Assembly: GCA_914767715.1 (NCBI GenBank)
Contig: OU612070.1
Location: 18,774,025 to 18,838,024 of the forward strand
Direction of reading: 5' to 3'
Origin: Membranipora membranacea
Taxonomy: Eukaryota; Bryozoa; Gymnolaemata; Cheilostomatida; Membraniporidae
DNA length: 64,000 nucleotides
Position 1 is the first letter of the stretch; each line of letters starts with the position of its first letter. The translations under genes and the position numbers were made by a program. Positions 48,655 to 61,600 of this stretch are shown here, piece after piece. Under the pieces are notes generated by a model that saw only the letters and a list, made by a program, of their open reading frames with translations, was not told the origin of the DNA and made no database searches.

Positions 48655-51600
48655 ACCTATTGCATCATTTAGACTGCAGTGCACACTCATGCTAAAAGTA
48701 CATCTATTCCTTTGTTACAGCATGTTTATGTGCTTCTAGTCTCCTTCAATTAGCCCAAGAGAAGCGATTTTCCCGTGAACATTTATATACTTCATTAATA
48801 TGATTATCGTTTCACTCATTGATCTGTGCTAGTTTTTTTGTATTTCAGACATTATTGATGATCAAGCCCCGGAATATGTGTCTTTCCATGTTGGTGGTGC
48901 TGAGGTTTGTAAGATCGAAAAACACCTACTTCTGACTTACACAGGACATACCATAGCAGCGTAAGTTTAATTTGTAAATTTTGCTTAGCTTTTGAACATG
49001 ATAAATGATCACAAATCTATCTGCATGACATACTCGCACACTCTCTATGGGAGTTTTTAAAATTTTGCTTCTATGCACTAACTTGGGAGGGTTATTAAAA
49101 TGTTTGTCTGTGGTCATACGGGGACAAATTAGAATTTAGTTCCACCATGTACTCTTACAGTCAAAATTCTATTATTTGTCCATTTATTTTGTGTATTTTA
49201 CTCTACAGCTTTATCACCTCTAAAAATCAGAAGGTTACGAAATCGGAAGGAAAGGTTTCGATAGACCTAATTAAAAGTCATCATGTAATTGTTGTGGTCG
49301 GAGTAGACAAGGAGACCCTAAAAGAAATCTTAGTAAGTATTAGATTGTGTCACTCATGCTGAATCTGAAGGCTTAGCACGACATAAACAATCCTAGACAG
49401 CAACTTGGCATTGATAATCCTGAACGCTGTACACAGCAAAAATTTTTAGAATTGAAATTTGAGCATTGTTGTTGGAATTACGCACATCATTTGTGCGTGA
49501 AATCTGCAGTAGAAAAGAATTGTCTTTACTTGTTCAATGAGTATGCAATCCCCATAAACATAATAAATATATCTACTTACATGCTATAATATCAATGTTA
49601 CTTCAACTGTTTTTGTTTGTAGGGCTTTTACAGAACAGGTATACCTCTTGTGCCTAGAGATACAACCAGCCAAAAGCACCAAGAATTTAGTCTTGTATGT
49701 CAGTGTCTAGGAATTCCAATGCACGAATCGAACGGTAAGCCTTTCACTTCACTAGTACCTGAAATCTTACCCTCATCGTATAATCAAAGGACTGGTTTGT
49801 ATAGTGATGGGCCTCATCTGGCTGCAAACGAGATCTTGCAACACTAATTGATATAGTGATGCCAGACCTTAGTCTAATGTTTGTTGTGACTTCATGTAAT
49901 CTATGATGGCTGCCAATTGATTTTCTTCACACTGAGCCTATATATAAAGAAACCTTTTAATTTTTACTTTTAAGACTTGTCATAAAAAGTACTTGGCCTT
50001 TGAACTGAGCTTATCGGTAAGGAATCGATTTGATCTGAGTCGATGAAAATGCTCACCAATCATATTCAAACATTCTAAATTTTTCTCAAGCTTTTAGGTA
50101 TTTTTACCACATTTCCCTCAAGTCTTGCATTATGACAGTAGATTTAGTTATGACTCCACAGACATGACACGACGTTCTATCATCTCACTATCATAACATT
50201 TTGTGTTGTCATTGAATTTTAGCCGGAGTTCCTTATCGCAGTCCTAAAGCGAACTCAAATACAGAAGCCATCGATGCATCACCATTACGCCAGCCTCAAG
50301 AGCAAAACAACACAGAAATTCTTCAATATTTGGTGGGAGGTGCTCTTCTTATTATTATAATAGCGATAGCTTTGATGTTGTAAGTTGACCGACTACCCTG
50401 ACTCTACACAAATTCAGTTCTGCATTATAATTAATTGATTAATTTATTGGTTTAAGTTTCTGCAAATCCCATAGAATACAAAATTTGTAACAAGTATTAG
50501 TCTTATTTTGTGAGAAACATTAATTCACTTAACCTGAGTACCATTAGAAGGAATTCCGTGTGGCGACCCGTAGACAATTTCATTAATTAGGGGCGGGAAC
50601 ACGTTAGGTACTCAGTCTAAACTGACTCTAACGATCAGAGATACACATGACAATACTGTAGTCTCGTCAGTAGGGGTCAGTACAACATCTCTTTATCTCT
50701 CCAATTTTGTAGCTCTTCTAACAGTGGTGATTCAGCACAGTATACTACAGCTACTGAGCCTATTTGTACGAAGTCAGACTCGCCTGTTGATGTGATCAAA
50801 AACAGACTACTACCTGATATACCTGAACAAGATCGCTCTTTCTGGTCAAGACTCCGCGCTAATGTGAGTGAGAACACCATCAATATTTCCATGTGTTGAT
50901 ATCAACTCAGCAATGATAGTGGCTCGGTAATTATTTTATCAAAGCTTGAAGTACGACCATTTCCGACAAATTTATAATTTCTATAAGAGCAGAGAAGCTT
51001 AGTAGTTGGGATGATTTGAGAAGAATTTTAATTTCTCTGATGGCTTCATCTCTTACCATAGGCTATTGCAAAGGTTGCAGTGCTTTTAAACTAAGACAAA
51101 TGATACCAAATATACCAAAGATACCAAAATATTGAATGGTGAGTTATGTGCTAAATGAAGTGACATACAGGCAAAATTTTCATCTCATCAATCAAGAAGA
51201 CGCGCTTTATTTTACAGGTCAGAAGCTTATCCAGTCCGAGTGGACGTCCAGCATGCATGGTTGTGGCTTTGAATTCATCTCAACCTACAGATGGTCTGAC
51301 AACGCTCAAATTTATAGCCCGTCATGTGCATTGCGCACTAACTGGGAATAACCATGTCCTGCATTTAGAAGGAAAGTACTAAATATCCTATCCGGGAGTC
51401 AATAGTAAACAACCACCCTGCTAGTCGGTTGTGTCAAGTCACCATTGATGTCTGTGAATATCAATGCAAAATTATATGGATTTCTCAAAAACATCGGAAT
51501 AGTAATTATTTTTGCTGCCGCATATTTAATCTTTAAGAACTTTCTATTTTTTCAGTGTACATACTTTTATGACAACATTGTACTCTCTCATGCATCAAAA

Positions 51601-52189
51601 TATCCGCGGGACTGAGTTGATCTGCCGGAATAGTCAAATTGACAGGTTTATACAAAGAAGTTTGATTTTTGAAACTTTTTTATCAAAATGTAGGTATGAT
51701 AAGACTTTCAGCAAAAAAATCAACAGATAAGTGAAGTTTCAATTGACAAAATTTGAAATTCAAATTAGATGGTCTTCCTGTGCCGAATGCTTTCAACGGT
51801 GGGTGGTCTTTTCTGGTTTCACTCTCTAGGATGGTTTATTTTCATGCTTCTATTGAAAGCTCTTTTATATTTTCAGGAAAAGGAAAGAGAGGATTGTCCT
51901 CTCGTTCTAGTGTTGATGAGGAGTTGAGCTCATATTTTGACAAAGGCAATAAAGTGGCTGTCATCAATAATATAGACCATATGGATATAGAAGTTGCTTA
52001 GATATTTTACAGGTATGTCAAAGGTGATTTTTAGTGTGGAGCAATAACTTTCTCAAATTCGACCATAAATAAATGTCCTATTTTGATGGTCGTGTGTGAT
52101 GGCACTAACTATCCACAAGGTATAAGACCCAAGGGGAGCATGCTTGATCGATTGTTGCAGCTGAAGTTACCTCAGATAACTAGGAGTAG

Positions 52190-52435
52190 GAGGTAGCTCA
52201 GTTGGTTAGAGCGCCGTCCCTTCAGCATGCAAATGTTGAAGGTCGTGGGTTCGAATCCCACTGAAGTCTACTGACTGCTGGGGTTTGGTTGGACCCCCAG
52301 GTGTGCTCCGACCTGCCTGCAAACTGAGAGCAAATGGGCGCAGATATTTCAGCCTAGCCCCTAAGGCAACTAGTATTTCGCCGCCCATGCTTCGGGATGT
52401 GGCGTGTGATATGTCATCTGATTTTTAACCTAATC
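52190..52435 (+). repeat. tRNA-derived SINE, copy B
   Basis: Ortholog of the insertion at 9268, at the same place in intron 10 with intact box A and box B motifs. Confidence 0.75.
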
Positions 52436-52540
52436 AACCTTTTTAGTTCTAATATAAATATGCGTTAATTTGCCATGTCTGTGCAAGATTTGGAGTTTTT
52501 TGATCATATCTTTTCATAGAAATGACAACAATAGCAATAT

Positions 52541-52646
52541 TCCCATAGTGCAACTTTAGTGTGTTATCCACATTAAGATCAGGCCAATAACATATGTTTT
52601 CTTTGGCCTGATCTCAGCGGGGATTCCAGAATATTACATTGTGGGA
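52541..52646. mobile_element. Short MITE with TCCCAYAATGCAA ends, copy B
   Basis: Counterpart of 9628-9733; the left end reads TCCCATAGTGCAA. Confidence 0.5.
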
Positions 52647-53755
52647 TACTCAATGTTACGATATATGAATTTGTCCTTTAGGATATCCAACGTTTGAATT
52701 TCTCAGGTCGTAATACAATCCTGGCTAAGAGGCAATAGTATAAAGTATCTTTTTTCTATTTATTGTTGTATGAGTTTCTTAGGTATTTATTCATACATGT
52801 ATTCCCACAGATTCTGTGATGATAATCCTGGTCCAGCATACCCCTCTACTATGATACTTCTAACAGTGCAGCACTCTGAGCCAGAAAAAGTAGACGATCG
52901 CTGGATATCACAAAGGCTCCAATCTCAATGGTCGTCTGACCCTGACGACCTTGACCCACTACTAGCCAGGATGGCTGTGAGCATCGCCTCACTGAAGTCA
53001 GATTTAGATAGCAGGAGCTACATGCAGAGTATAGTCAATGAGTTATAATTACCTATTGACCTAGATTGATATAGTGGTCCAAACACCATTTCTATAATAG
53101 TCATGAATTATGATAATGATCTCAATTTGTTTCATACAAAGGGCGGTCTAATGGTTAATATCAATCTCCACATATGCTCAAAGTACAGCTCAAGCTTATA
53201 TTTTTGAATAGATGTTTGTGATTTGGTATTATTGAGAAAAAAAACGCAAAGCCATGTTCATGTTAGCTGTTACCTTGATGGTACAAAGTATCATAATTGA
53301 TGCCATGCATTAGAAATAACATGACTGAGTTTTGTCAGTTGTGACCAGGGATCATTAGCCTTGTTGAGTCAATATATACTGTCAATGTCTATAAAATTTA
53401 TATACCCACCAATGATCCCCAATGATCAATCAAACTTGTTCGTAAGGTTGTTTTCTACTCTGTGATGAAAGGCTCCCAGCCCATTTTCAAATTTCTGTTT
53501 TTTATGATAAGAAACAAATTAATTTAGATTTTCTATAGGCTATGCATCAAATAAAAGTGGTACAGCAAAGCAGAAAGGTTTCTGGATTTTATCACTCAAT
53601 AAGCAGTTGGTAACGATGTGCCATCAGAACCCTAGCAAGTAGCAATAGGGCGACACTCTGAGCTTGTACACAGTGTTGTGAAAAACTGTAAGGAGTGGAC
53701 TCTCCAGCAAGGTGATGAAGCTATGGCGATATCTGATTATTTCTTTTTATAATAC

Positions 53756-53890
53756 CTTTTGTTGCTAAAAAGCTATTTAGAGCGAGAAACTCCTCCCATG
53801 GGTCAGAATACTTCTTGCAATCTTTTGGGATAGCAACAGTTTCTGTTATGATTTCAGCTTTAAGTTTGTGCAGAAGTCTGATGACAACCC
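53756..53890 (-). CDS. Candidate internal exon of an unrecognised minus-strand gene, copy B
   Basis: Same acceptor, donor and peptide as 10860-10994, with one silent difference. The possible upstream exon has lost its GT donor here (GATATG), so a functional transcript is less likely in this copy. Confidence 0.25.
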
Positions 53891-55105
53891 CTGCAAAAAT
53901 ATGGGTTGACATTGAACTGTTTTTAAAACGTTGGCTGGATAAGGGTTGACAGTTGAGTTTGGTAGAGTTTTCAAGCCGATTACAATGGTGATAATGTAAC
54001 TGACATAATGTTGCACAATATGTAACTAGTTGCCTAAAATGCTTTCAGCAAATGGATATATGTGAAAAATATTGTGATATGTTTTCAAAACATATCAAAT
54101 CTGAAAGAGCATGTCAGAACTGGCTTCGTGGGTCTTCTATCATATATTAACAACAAACCCATTATCAGCCATAGAGAATTAATACAATTTAAAATATAAT
54201 TTGTATATATTGTATTTGCAGTAGCCATCACTGAAGCAAAACTACTCTTTCAATTGGTTGACGTGTCTGATATTCGAATAGATCTGATTCCTATTGTTAC
54301 CTTGTCACCTTATGGACTCTATTGATACATGAAAAAGTGTTAGCACTGATGATGCTACTCAGAAGTTTTCCTTTACGTTCTCTCATCGTATTGAACTGCC
54401 AAAACTGTTAAGTAAAATAAAAATGAAACTTAAAAATGATTTAAATATCCCTAATATTTAATCGATGACACACTCAGACCATAGAAACTCCTGTTTGCAA
54501 AAGTAAGGTCATACATGGTGACCTTAAAAATAAGATCTACAATTCCGCTAATGTGGCTTTAGTGGTAGTTATAAACAGGTGATTCATGGGTTTATTGCAA
54601 CCATTTTTGCATGTAGCTTGTCTATAGATTAAAAAAGTTCTACGGCGACTTGAACATCAACAGATTTTAGCGTGGTCTTTCCGATTTTGCGGATTTTGAA
54701 AAAAGCAGTATCATTTATTGATGGTTTCCTTACCGTTTGCTGCCAACGGTTTTTTGGCAATTAACCGCTAATTGTGAAAAAATTTTATTGAACAACATCA
54801 CCTCCGCTTTTGGATCGAAACAACTCTGTCAGAAACAACTGTTGTGAATTTTGCTGTTATAAGAAGTTGGCTCCTCTTTATTACTGGAGAAACAACTCAG
54901 TAATCAGGGAGAATGGAAGCAGGGAGTTTGGGATATAAACTCCGGCCCCTAACTCCCTGATGGAAGTAATGTAATGTAATGTAGGGAGTTATCTGACCAC
55001 AAAGGAAGTACAATGCGCGGGAAATAATTTAATCCTAGAACAAAGACAAAATGTTCATGAGCAAGCAAATTACAAGTCAGGGTTTGGGTGCTGCTTCAAT
55101 CTGGG

Positions 55106-55487
55106 CATACTGACTCTCGTGATCTGACTGGGCATGTAGATCACTGATAAACTATGCTATCATTACCACAAAGCAGGTGTCGTAATGCTAAGTATGCATC
55201 ATGCGTGATTTGAATTTGCGCATGTGCAAGAACAATGAGTTTAGTTTAGGTTCTGATTGCATCTTTAGGAAAGGGAAATGGGATACCCTCTGCATAAACT
55301 GTCAATCAAAATCAGCTAATAATGACAAGAGAGGATAACTATTTATAACAAATCCGCACGCTTTGGGAAGTATGTCACCAGAGCAGGTAGCCAATCAGAT
55401 GGCTTCGGAATTCCGAGGCTCAATTTTGCAGAGATCAGCTCATGCCCAGAGCTGAGCTCATGCCCAGAGCTGAGCATGCGCAGAATG
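55106..55487 (-). mobile_element. 382-bp MITE with 9-bp target duplication, copy B, inverted
   Basis: Reverse orientation of the element at 17339, flanked by a different perfect 9-bp duplication, CAATCTGGG (55097-55105 and 55488-55496). It carries an extra near-tandem repeat of AGCTCATGCCCAGAGC near one end. It differs from the element in copy A clearly more than the surrounding sequence does. Confidence 0.75.
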
Positions 55488-55618
55488 CAATCTGGGTAAT
55501 CAACAAAGATCACATTTTTATTGCTGTTTCAAAGAAATTAGTTTCATCAGGGAAAGAACAAGATGAGTCTGCTTGAGACTTAGTGAAGAGAACTGCCAAT
55601 TCATGGAGGATTTTTGAG

Positions 55619-58600
55619 ATGGCAACTAATGTGGCTAAGCTAAGAGGTCAAATCCTCAAAAGCAGCAAGCTCTATGGATTCAGCATAAATAGGTGAGTCT
55701 AATTAATAAGGGCCTTGAGCTCCTACCATTTTTTTCTCTCTCACACACATTGATACATTGCTCAGTCACTCATACATGACAAGTTGGTAGACCCAAAAAT
55801 CAGGAGGTCTCGGCGGACAAACTCCCGACCCAGAATACCACTCCGCGTCCCGCAGTGCGGGTGCAATTCAGCCCGTGTCTGTCATATTTCTAAGCCAAAA
55901 CTTGAGCTTTCATATTATTAATTGATTGCGTCATCTTACCTGATTTTACATAGTAGTAATGGTAATAAGCAATTACATAGGTATATGCACTGTTGAGGTA
56001 GGAAAACATAGTCTCCCTTGCAAAAAGAAGCTTAAAAAATGTTCTGGGTAATGGAAGCTGAAAAAAGGGAGATAGGGAGGTGGTGGAAAAAGACCCTAAA
56101 AACTGGGAGCCTCCCTACCAAAAAGGGAGACTTGTCAGGTATGCAGTCACTCTCTCTGAATGTGAATGATGAAGCAAAAACTGAAATTATGTTCTTGATT
56201 TGATGACTGGGAAGGAGTAGTAACTGTTGTTGTAAAGATAATGTTTCCTTAGTGGATATCCGTTAAACGCACTGCAATTACACAAGTACATGCTACTGCT
56301 AGCCTAGCTAGTGGTAGAAGGTTGGCTCCCGTCAATTCAATTGCTATTGATTGATGTGATAACAGTTTCTTTGTGTCCCCTTTCAATGTATTACTTATTT
56401 TTTGATGACAGTGATTCGCTGAAGTATCTTGTTGAAGTTTTTGTTGACCTGAATCCATCAGAACGAGATGGAGCTGTTGAGCAGATATGGAGCAGCATTG
56501 CCAAACAGAAAAGTAAGCTTATCTTGATTCACTGATGCGAATAAACTGATAATACGTCTTCTGTCTAGGCCTATACTATGTATTGAAGGTCAGGAATTTA
56601 AGTGTGTGTTGTGTTCATAGGCTATTTCAAACGTTGACACAGTGCTTTATATTGAGCTGAGACATACCTTTGATACCACATGTTGAATGCAGAGTTTATG
56701 GAATTGTAGTATCCTGCAGGCAAAAGGTTCATCATCCCACCATTACAATACATTACAAGGAAAATTTGATGGTACCTGATGGTAAAGGCACTCAAAGTAG
56801 AATCACACCACTGACAGCTCCTTGCTGTATTGCTATTATATCTTTGTTATTGTTCATGTGTGTTTTTACAGTTGGAGTAGGTTTGATAACACGGCAGCAA
56901 TGTGAGCAGGCTGTCCTAGAGGTCACAGGTCAGGGCAGAGATGGTACAGTAAAACTTTTTGATGTCATCAGTGCTTTTGATGCACCCAGATATATTTATG
57001 ATAGAGAGCAGCAGAAATTCAAAAAGTAAGCATCACCCCTTTTCTTTATATCAGTATTTGTACTAGTGGTAATTCTATGTCTATGGATTATCTCAATAAT
57101 CCATAGACTGGAGACACAAGAAACAATGCAAGGTCTCTTCCGTCAATCAAACATTGCTTCTGATTGCCATAAAACATTGAGATTGAGTTTTGGCATACGA
57201 TATCCCCCTTCCCCCAGATCTCATCTATAATTTTTCCCTGGATATCCTAATAAAAAGCAAGGCTCAACACCTTCGTCGGTAGAGAAGCAAAACATGAGTA
57301 GCACTATTTTGTTTGTGGGGATGATTTAATTGTGTATTATTACCAAATGTTGTAGAAAGCCAAGCAGTCTGTTTCCCGGTGAGAGCGATGAACTGGCGAA
57401 TCATTTCAGGAATAGATATATTCATATATACCAGAGGCTGCTGAGAAACCCTCTCTTCTCTCAAAAATCTGCCGGCGCTGGAGCTCACTCCAAAAATAAA
57501 TTCAAGGTATTGTGAATCACCATTTTTCCTCGCTTCAAATTTTTATTTGCTTCGATCGGTCGAATGAATTTGGCTGTCCCCTGTGGTTTGACTGGTATTG
57601 TAATGAAAAAACAACATTCGCTCTGCGGAAGATCAATCAGATCGACACTGAGTAGCTTGATAGTGTCCATGCTTCCAGTGATGGGTCAAAATTGTATCAA
57701 TTACATTCGTACATAGCCTCATTTGACACTTGACAACCTTTGTCAAGGTTGCCAGCACATGCTTATATATAAGTGTTAGCATCAAAGTTTGGAAACATTA
57801 TTGAAAAGATATATGTCAGGCTCTAGTGCCCATACCCATGTTGTGTGGATGGAGCTGGACACACAAAGTTGATTTTAGCAATCCCCAAATTGTGGTCTGA
57901 CCAGTTTAGCTAGCCAATGAATTGCTGTGCCATCATTTGATCTAACCTGTCTCATTTTGATCTAGCCTGTACTGATACTCTGGTTCTTCCTTTGCTATCA
58001 ATGATAGTAGACAAAAAAAGCCAATATTGCTTCTGTGGACAAATAAACTATCCTCTGTCGTTGTATATGTGGTGCTATGATAACTTCATCGAAAGTTTAG
58101 CTGCTACAATGTGATATTAATTTGCTAAATATAATCACAGTTCTACCCTCTCCCTCACGGTTTCACTCGCCTGACTATTTTGATATATAATATTTTGTAT
58201 TTTCATAGTTGAAGTCTTTGGAAGCACTCTATGGTTGTAATGTACTGCTAGAGAATATTACAGTGTTTGGCTTGATCACACAACTCAAACCTGTAAGTTT
58301 TGAAGCCACTAATAGAATATGCTATGCTACCCTTCTATGTATTCTAGAATAATGTTTGGGCAGTATCAGTACCTAAGAGTATGTGAAACTTTATTTATTT
58401 GTATTCAGATGATTAAATTGTGTTGGAGTCACCTAATATAACAAACGCCCAAAACAAAAGCCAATGTTGGGAATTCATAATATTGATTATAACAAATAGA
58501 TAGCGTTTGAATGTGTGTAGATGGAACAGCTATTTTGCACAACAATAATCTGATGTATTGACCTGATTAGAAGTGTTCATAGCTATATAACCTGCTACGC

Positions 58601-61600
58601 AGCTTTCTTTTGTTGTAACTTGTGCTCTCGAAGCTTTTCTATTCATAGCTATCCACGATTGATTGCTTAGGGCGGCATGTATTGCTACCCCACCTCATCT
58701 TTCAGTGTAGTAAATTCATTCCACTTCTGTATTGTGTACTGTTGGTATATACCCAGACAACTGAATTCGCTACTTGCCATTATCTTGTATCGCGTGTGCT
58801 CCTACCACAACTTTTTGGTATTGTTCCGCAGATGCAATATCTCATAGTTCATATTATTTTGTTCCTTTTTTTCTCTGTAGGGAACTTGGTATTTAGAGGA
58901 CTTGAATGGAGCGGTACAGTTAGACCTTTCTAAGACAGAGTTCAGACCAGGCCTGATATGTGATAACTCATTTATACTGTGTGAAGGGAACTATGATAAT
59001 GAGATCTTTGAGGTATCTGGTATTAGTCTCCCTCCTCCAGAGGAAGCTAATGTAACCAGGTAAGTCTAACAAATAATAGAGAGGTAGAGAAACCTGTCCG
59101 GGATCGTGAAATGATGCAAGATTTAAGAACTTTTTGGGAAACAACATGAAATTCATTTGTGACACCATTTTCACGCATCGCGAGAAGTTGTTTGTGTTCC
59201 CCAACCCCCAACAACAAAGCTCGCCAATACAGGCTTGGTATATACGATTGGCAGTATTTAATCAGTATGAATGTCAAGTTTTTATTATCACTGTTTCCAG
59301 GGCCCAGTTTGGAGATACCAACTTTTTTGGCGGTGATTTGACGACATGTGCTGCTGCTAGTCAAACCCTGAGAGTGAAAGAATCAGAAAATCCTGATGCA
59401 TTCATGGTGAGTAGAACTGAACGATGGAAGTCATACAGTTGTTGCCACTGATATATATTCATATCAATGGTTGTTGTAGATGTTGTGCTTATTAGCAATA
59501 CAAGCTTTGATATGCTTCCAGAGTAAGCATCCTTGTAATTGTCACACATGGCCGCACTCCCATGTTCGACTTGGTTTTCATACTCAAATCAAATACATGG
59601 CATGGGGATTCGCTGTCAGGTTATTAGGTTGATGAGTTATCCTGCAATTGAGTCAACATAATTTCGCCCAAAATCGTGTCAATTTATTTTTAACTTTCAC
59701 TTTGTCTTCTATTTTCCAGGTATTTCTCTCTAATGTACATCTCGATGATGAAGACGTGATGCAGAGACTGAATGTACTATTTACTGGATATAGTGGAGTA
59801 CCTCCGGTAGCTTTTATTATGTGTGGTCCTTTTCTCTCACCTCTAGTCAGACCTGATCCAGCAGCTACACTGCAAGGTATGCGCTCAAGTTCAAATGGTC
59901 AACGTTTTAATTTATAAGCCAGCATTATGTTATTTATTTAATTGAAAAAATACAATATGTACAAAATCTCTATTTATACTGACATGATATTTGGAAATAA
60001 AGTTTCAAAATGTTCAACATTCAATTTATTTATTCATAAAATTGAATCAGAATGTGTACAAAACATGCTTTATACTACATGATATTTCAAGCTATTTGAA
60101 AAAATCCACTTGAAATTTTAGCCGCAAGGACAAGACCCTGCAATTTGCTCCCTGTTTTCTATGTTCTGGGCGTGTATCCAGGGGGGTCTTTCAATGAGAA
60201 AGAGTGATCCTTTACTAGAGCAAGTTATCACTATCACATCGCTCAAAATTATCACTCACTTGGTGTTTCAATTAGAGAAAATCGCTCACTCAGATTGTAT
60301 ATAGTTCCACCAAGTGACTGAGCGATCTGAAAGCGAGACCACTAGCAGGTATTGCTCACTCAGTGAGTGAGCGATAATATTGCGATTTTGGCTGTTTCTA
60401 ATTGAAAGACCCCCCAGGTCTCTAACCAACCATTCTACAAATGTTGTCTAGAAAAAGAGTAGACAACTTCATTTTTTATTTCTACGATCATGTTTCCATA
60501 ATATTGCAGATAGATTTAAAGTCCTGGGTAAGATGATAGCCTCAATTCCTAATTTGAAGGATGGCGGTACACAGTTTGTATTCGTACCCGCAATGGGAGA
60601 CCCAGGCAGCCTCTCAGTCTACCCTCGCCCTCCTCTACAACCGTCCGTAACAGCACCATTCTCCAAACAGGTATGAATTATCCTTCTCTACAAGACTGGG
60701 CTTAGGTTCCAATAGTGATAAGATTTACTTGCAATCAAATCTGAGTTTCTCCAATACTTTTCCCCGGCTCGCTTACAGCTCATTTAACTGGAGTTGCTTT
60801 TTTTTGATACCAATTCATGTCATCTAAGCAAAGGTATAATGATGCATTAATAATCTCATATTGATTGTTGCTCATATTTACTTATATTAATGTTATACTG
60901 TTTTGTTTTATTGTAGGTGAAAGGAGCAGTTTTCGCCACTAACCCTTGTCGTATACAGTACTGCACTAAAGAGATAGTGGTGTTCAGAGAAGACCTTATA
61001 TATAAAATGTTCAGATGTCGAGTAAACGAACCAAGAGAAGACCTTCCAATGCATGTAAGTTAATGAAAAAAATTAATTCCAGACAAACTCAGGAACTTTC
61101 TCACAACCTTCCTATTTTATCATTTTCAATGAAGTTTAGTAACTAAGCTACCTAATTTTTGAGCAGTGGAAAGTAGATAATACTTTTCATTTAGTCCTAT
61201 CGGCTAATTTTTTTACTCAAATTTGAGAGAAAAAACCTGCTGACCCCACTGTTTCCAATTAGGTCAATCAGGAGAAAATATGACCGTCACCTATCTCAGA
61301 ATATTACTCTATGAGGCTGTCATATCATATTACAAAATTATATATTACAAAATATGAGTTGTTTGACGGCATGAAATGAATAAAAATAGAGCAGCATAAC
61401 AGGTCACTGACAATGATGAAAGAACCTTCTCGTAACTGGTTAGGACATGTTAACCCATGTCCCAGTCAAGCCCAGGATGATATATAAAGTTTTCAATCTG
61501 AGTTGGTGACTGTTGCTGCGTTCTCAGAACGCGCCTGTCGCCGTATCACCTAACGGCCTGTGATGAACACGAGCTAAAGATAAGATGCTCCGGCCCTACT

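Larger units (their letters stand above)
48849..53048 (+). pseudogene. TOR1AIP-like gene, decayed copy B
   Basis: Exons 4-11 of copy A are recognisable at 48849-48960, 49209-49332, 49623-49734, 50223-50379, 50713-50863, 51218-51371, 51877-52012 and 52811-53048. Exons 1-3 lie outside the duplicated unit and are absent. The donor after exon 9 is GA instead of GT (51372-51373). Codon 342 (copy A numbering) is TAG (51999-52001). A 1-bp change in length near 53012 shifts the last codons and removes the C-terminal cysteine, while C281 has become Phe. Exon 9 carries several other replacements. Transcription could only start from a new promoter or by read-through from the MAM gene. The BTB exons remain open. 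Confidence 0.85.
53049..55618. other. Intergenic between TOR1AIP copy B and POLE2 copy B
   Basis: Colinear with 10121-17876 but without transposon E2. It holds the conserved AATAAA at 53550, the candidate minus-strand exon (53756-53890), a plus-strand open stretch (54222-54325) and the MITE at 55106. At 54562-54568 GTGGTAG sits between two TTA where copy A carries E2. Confidence 0.5.
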
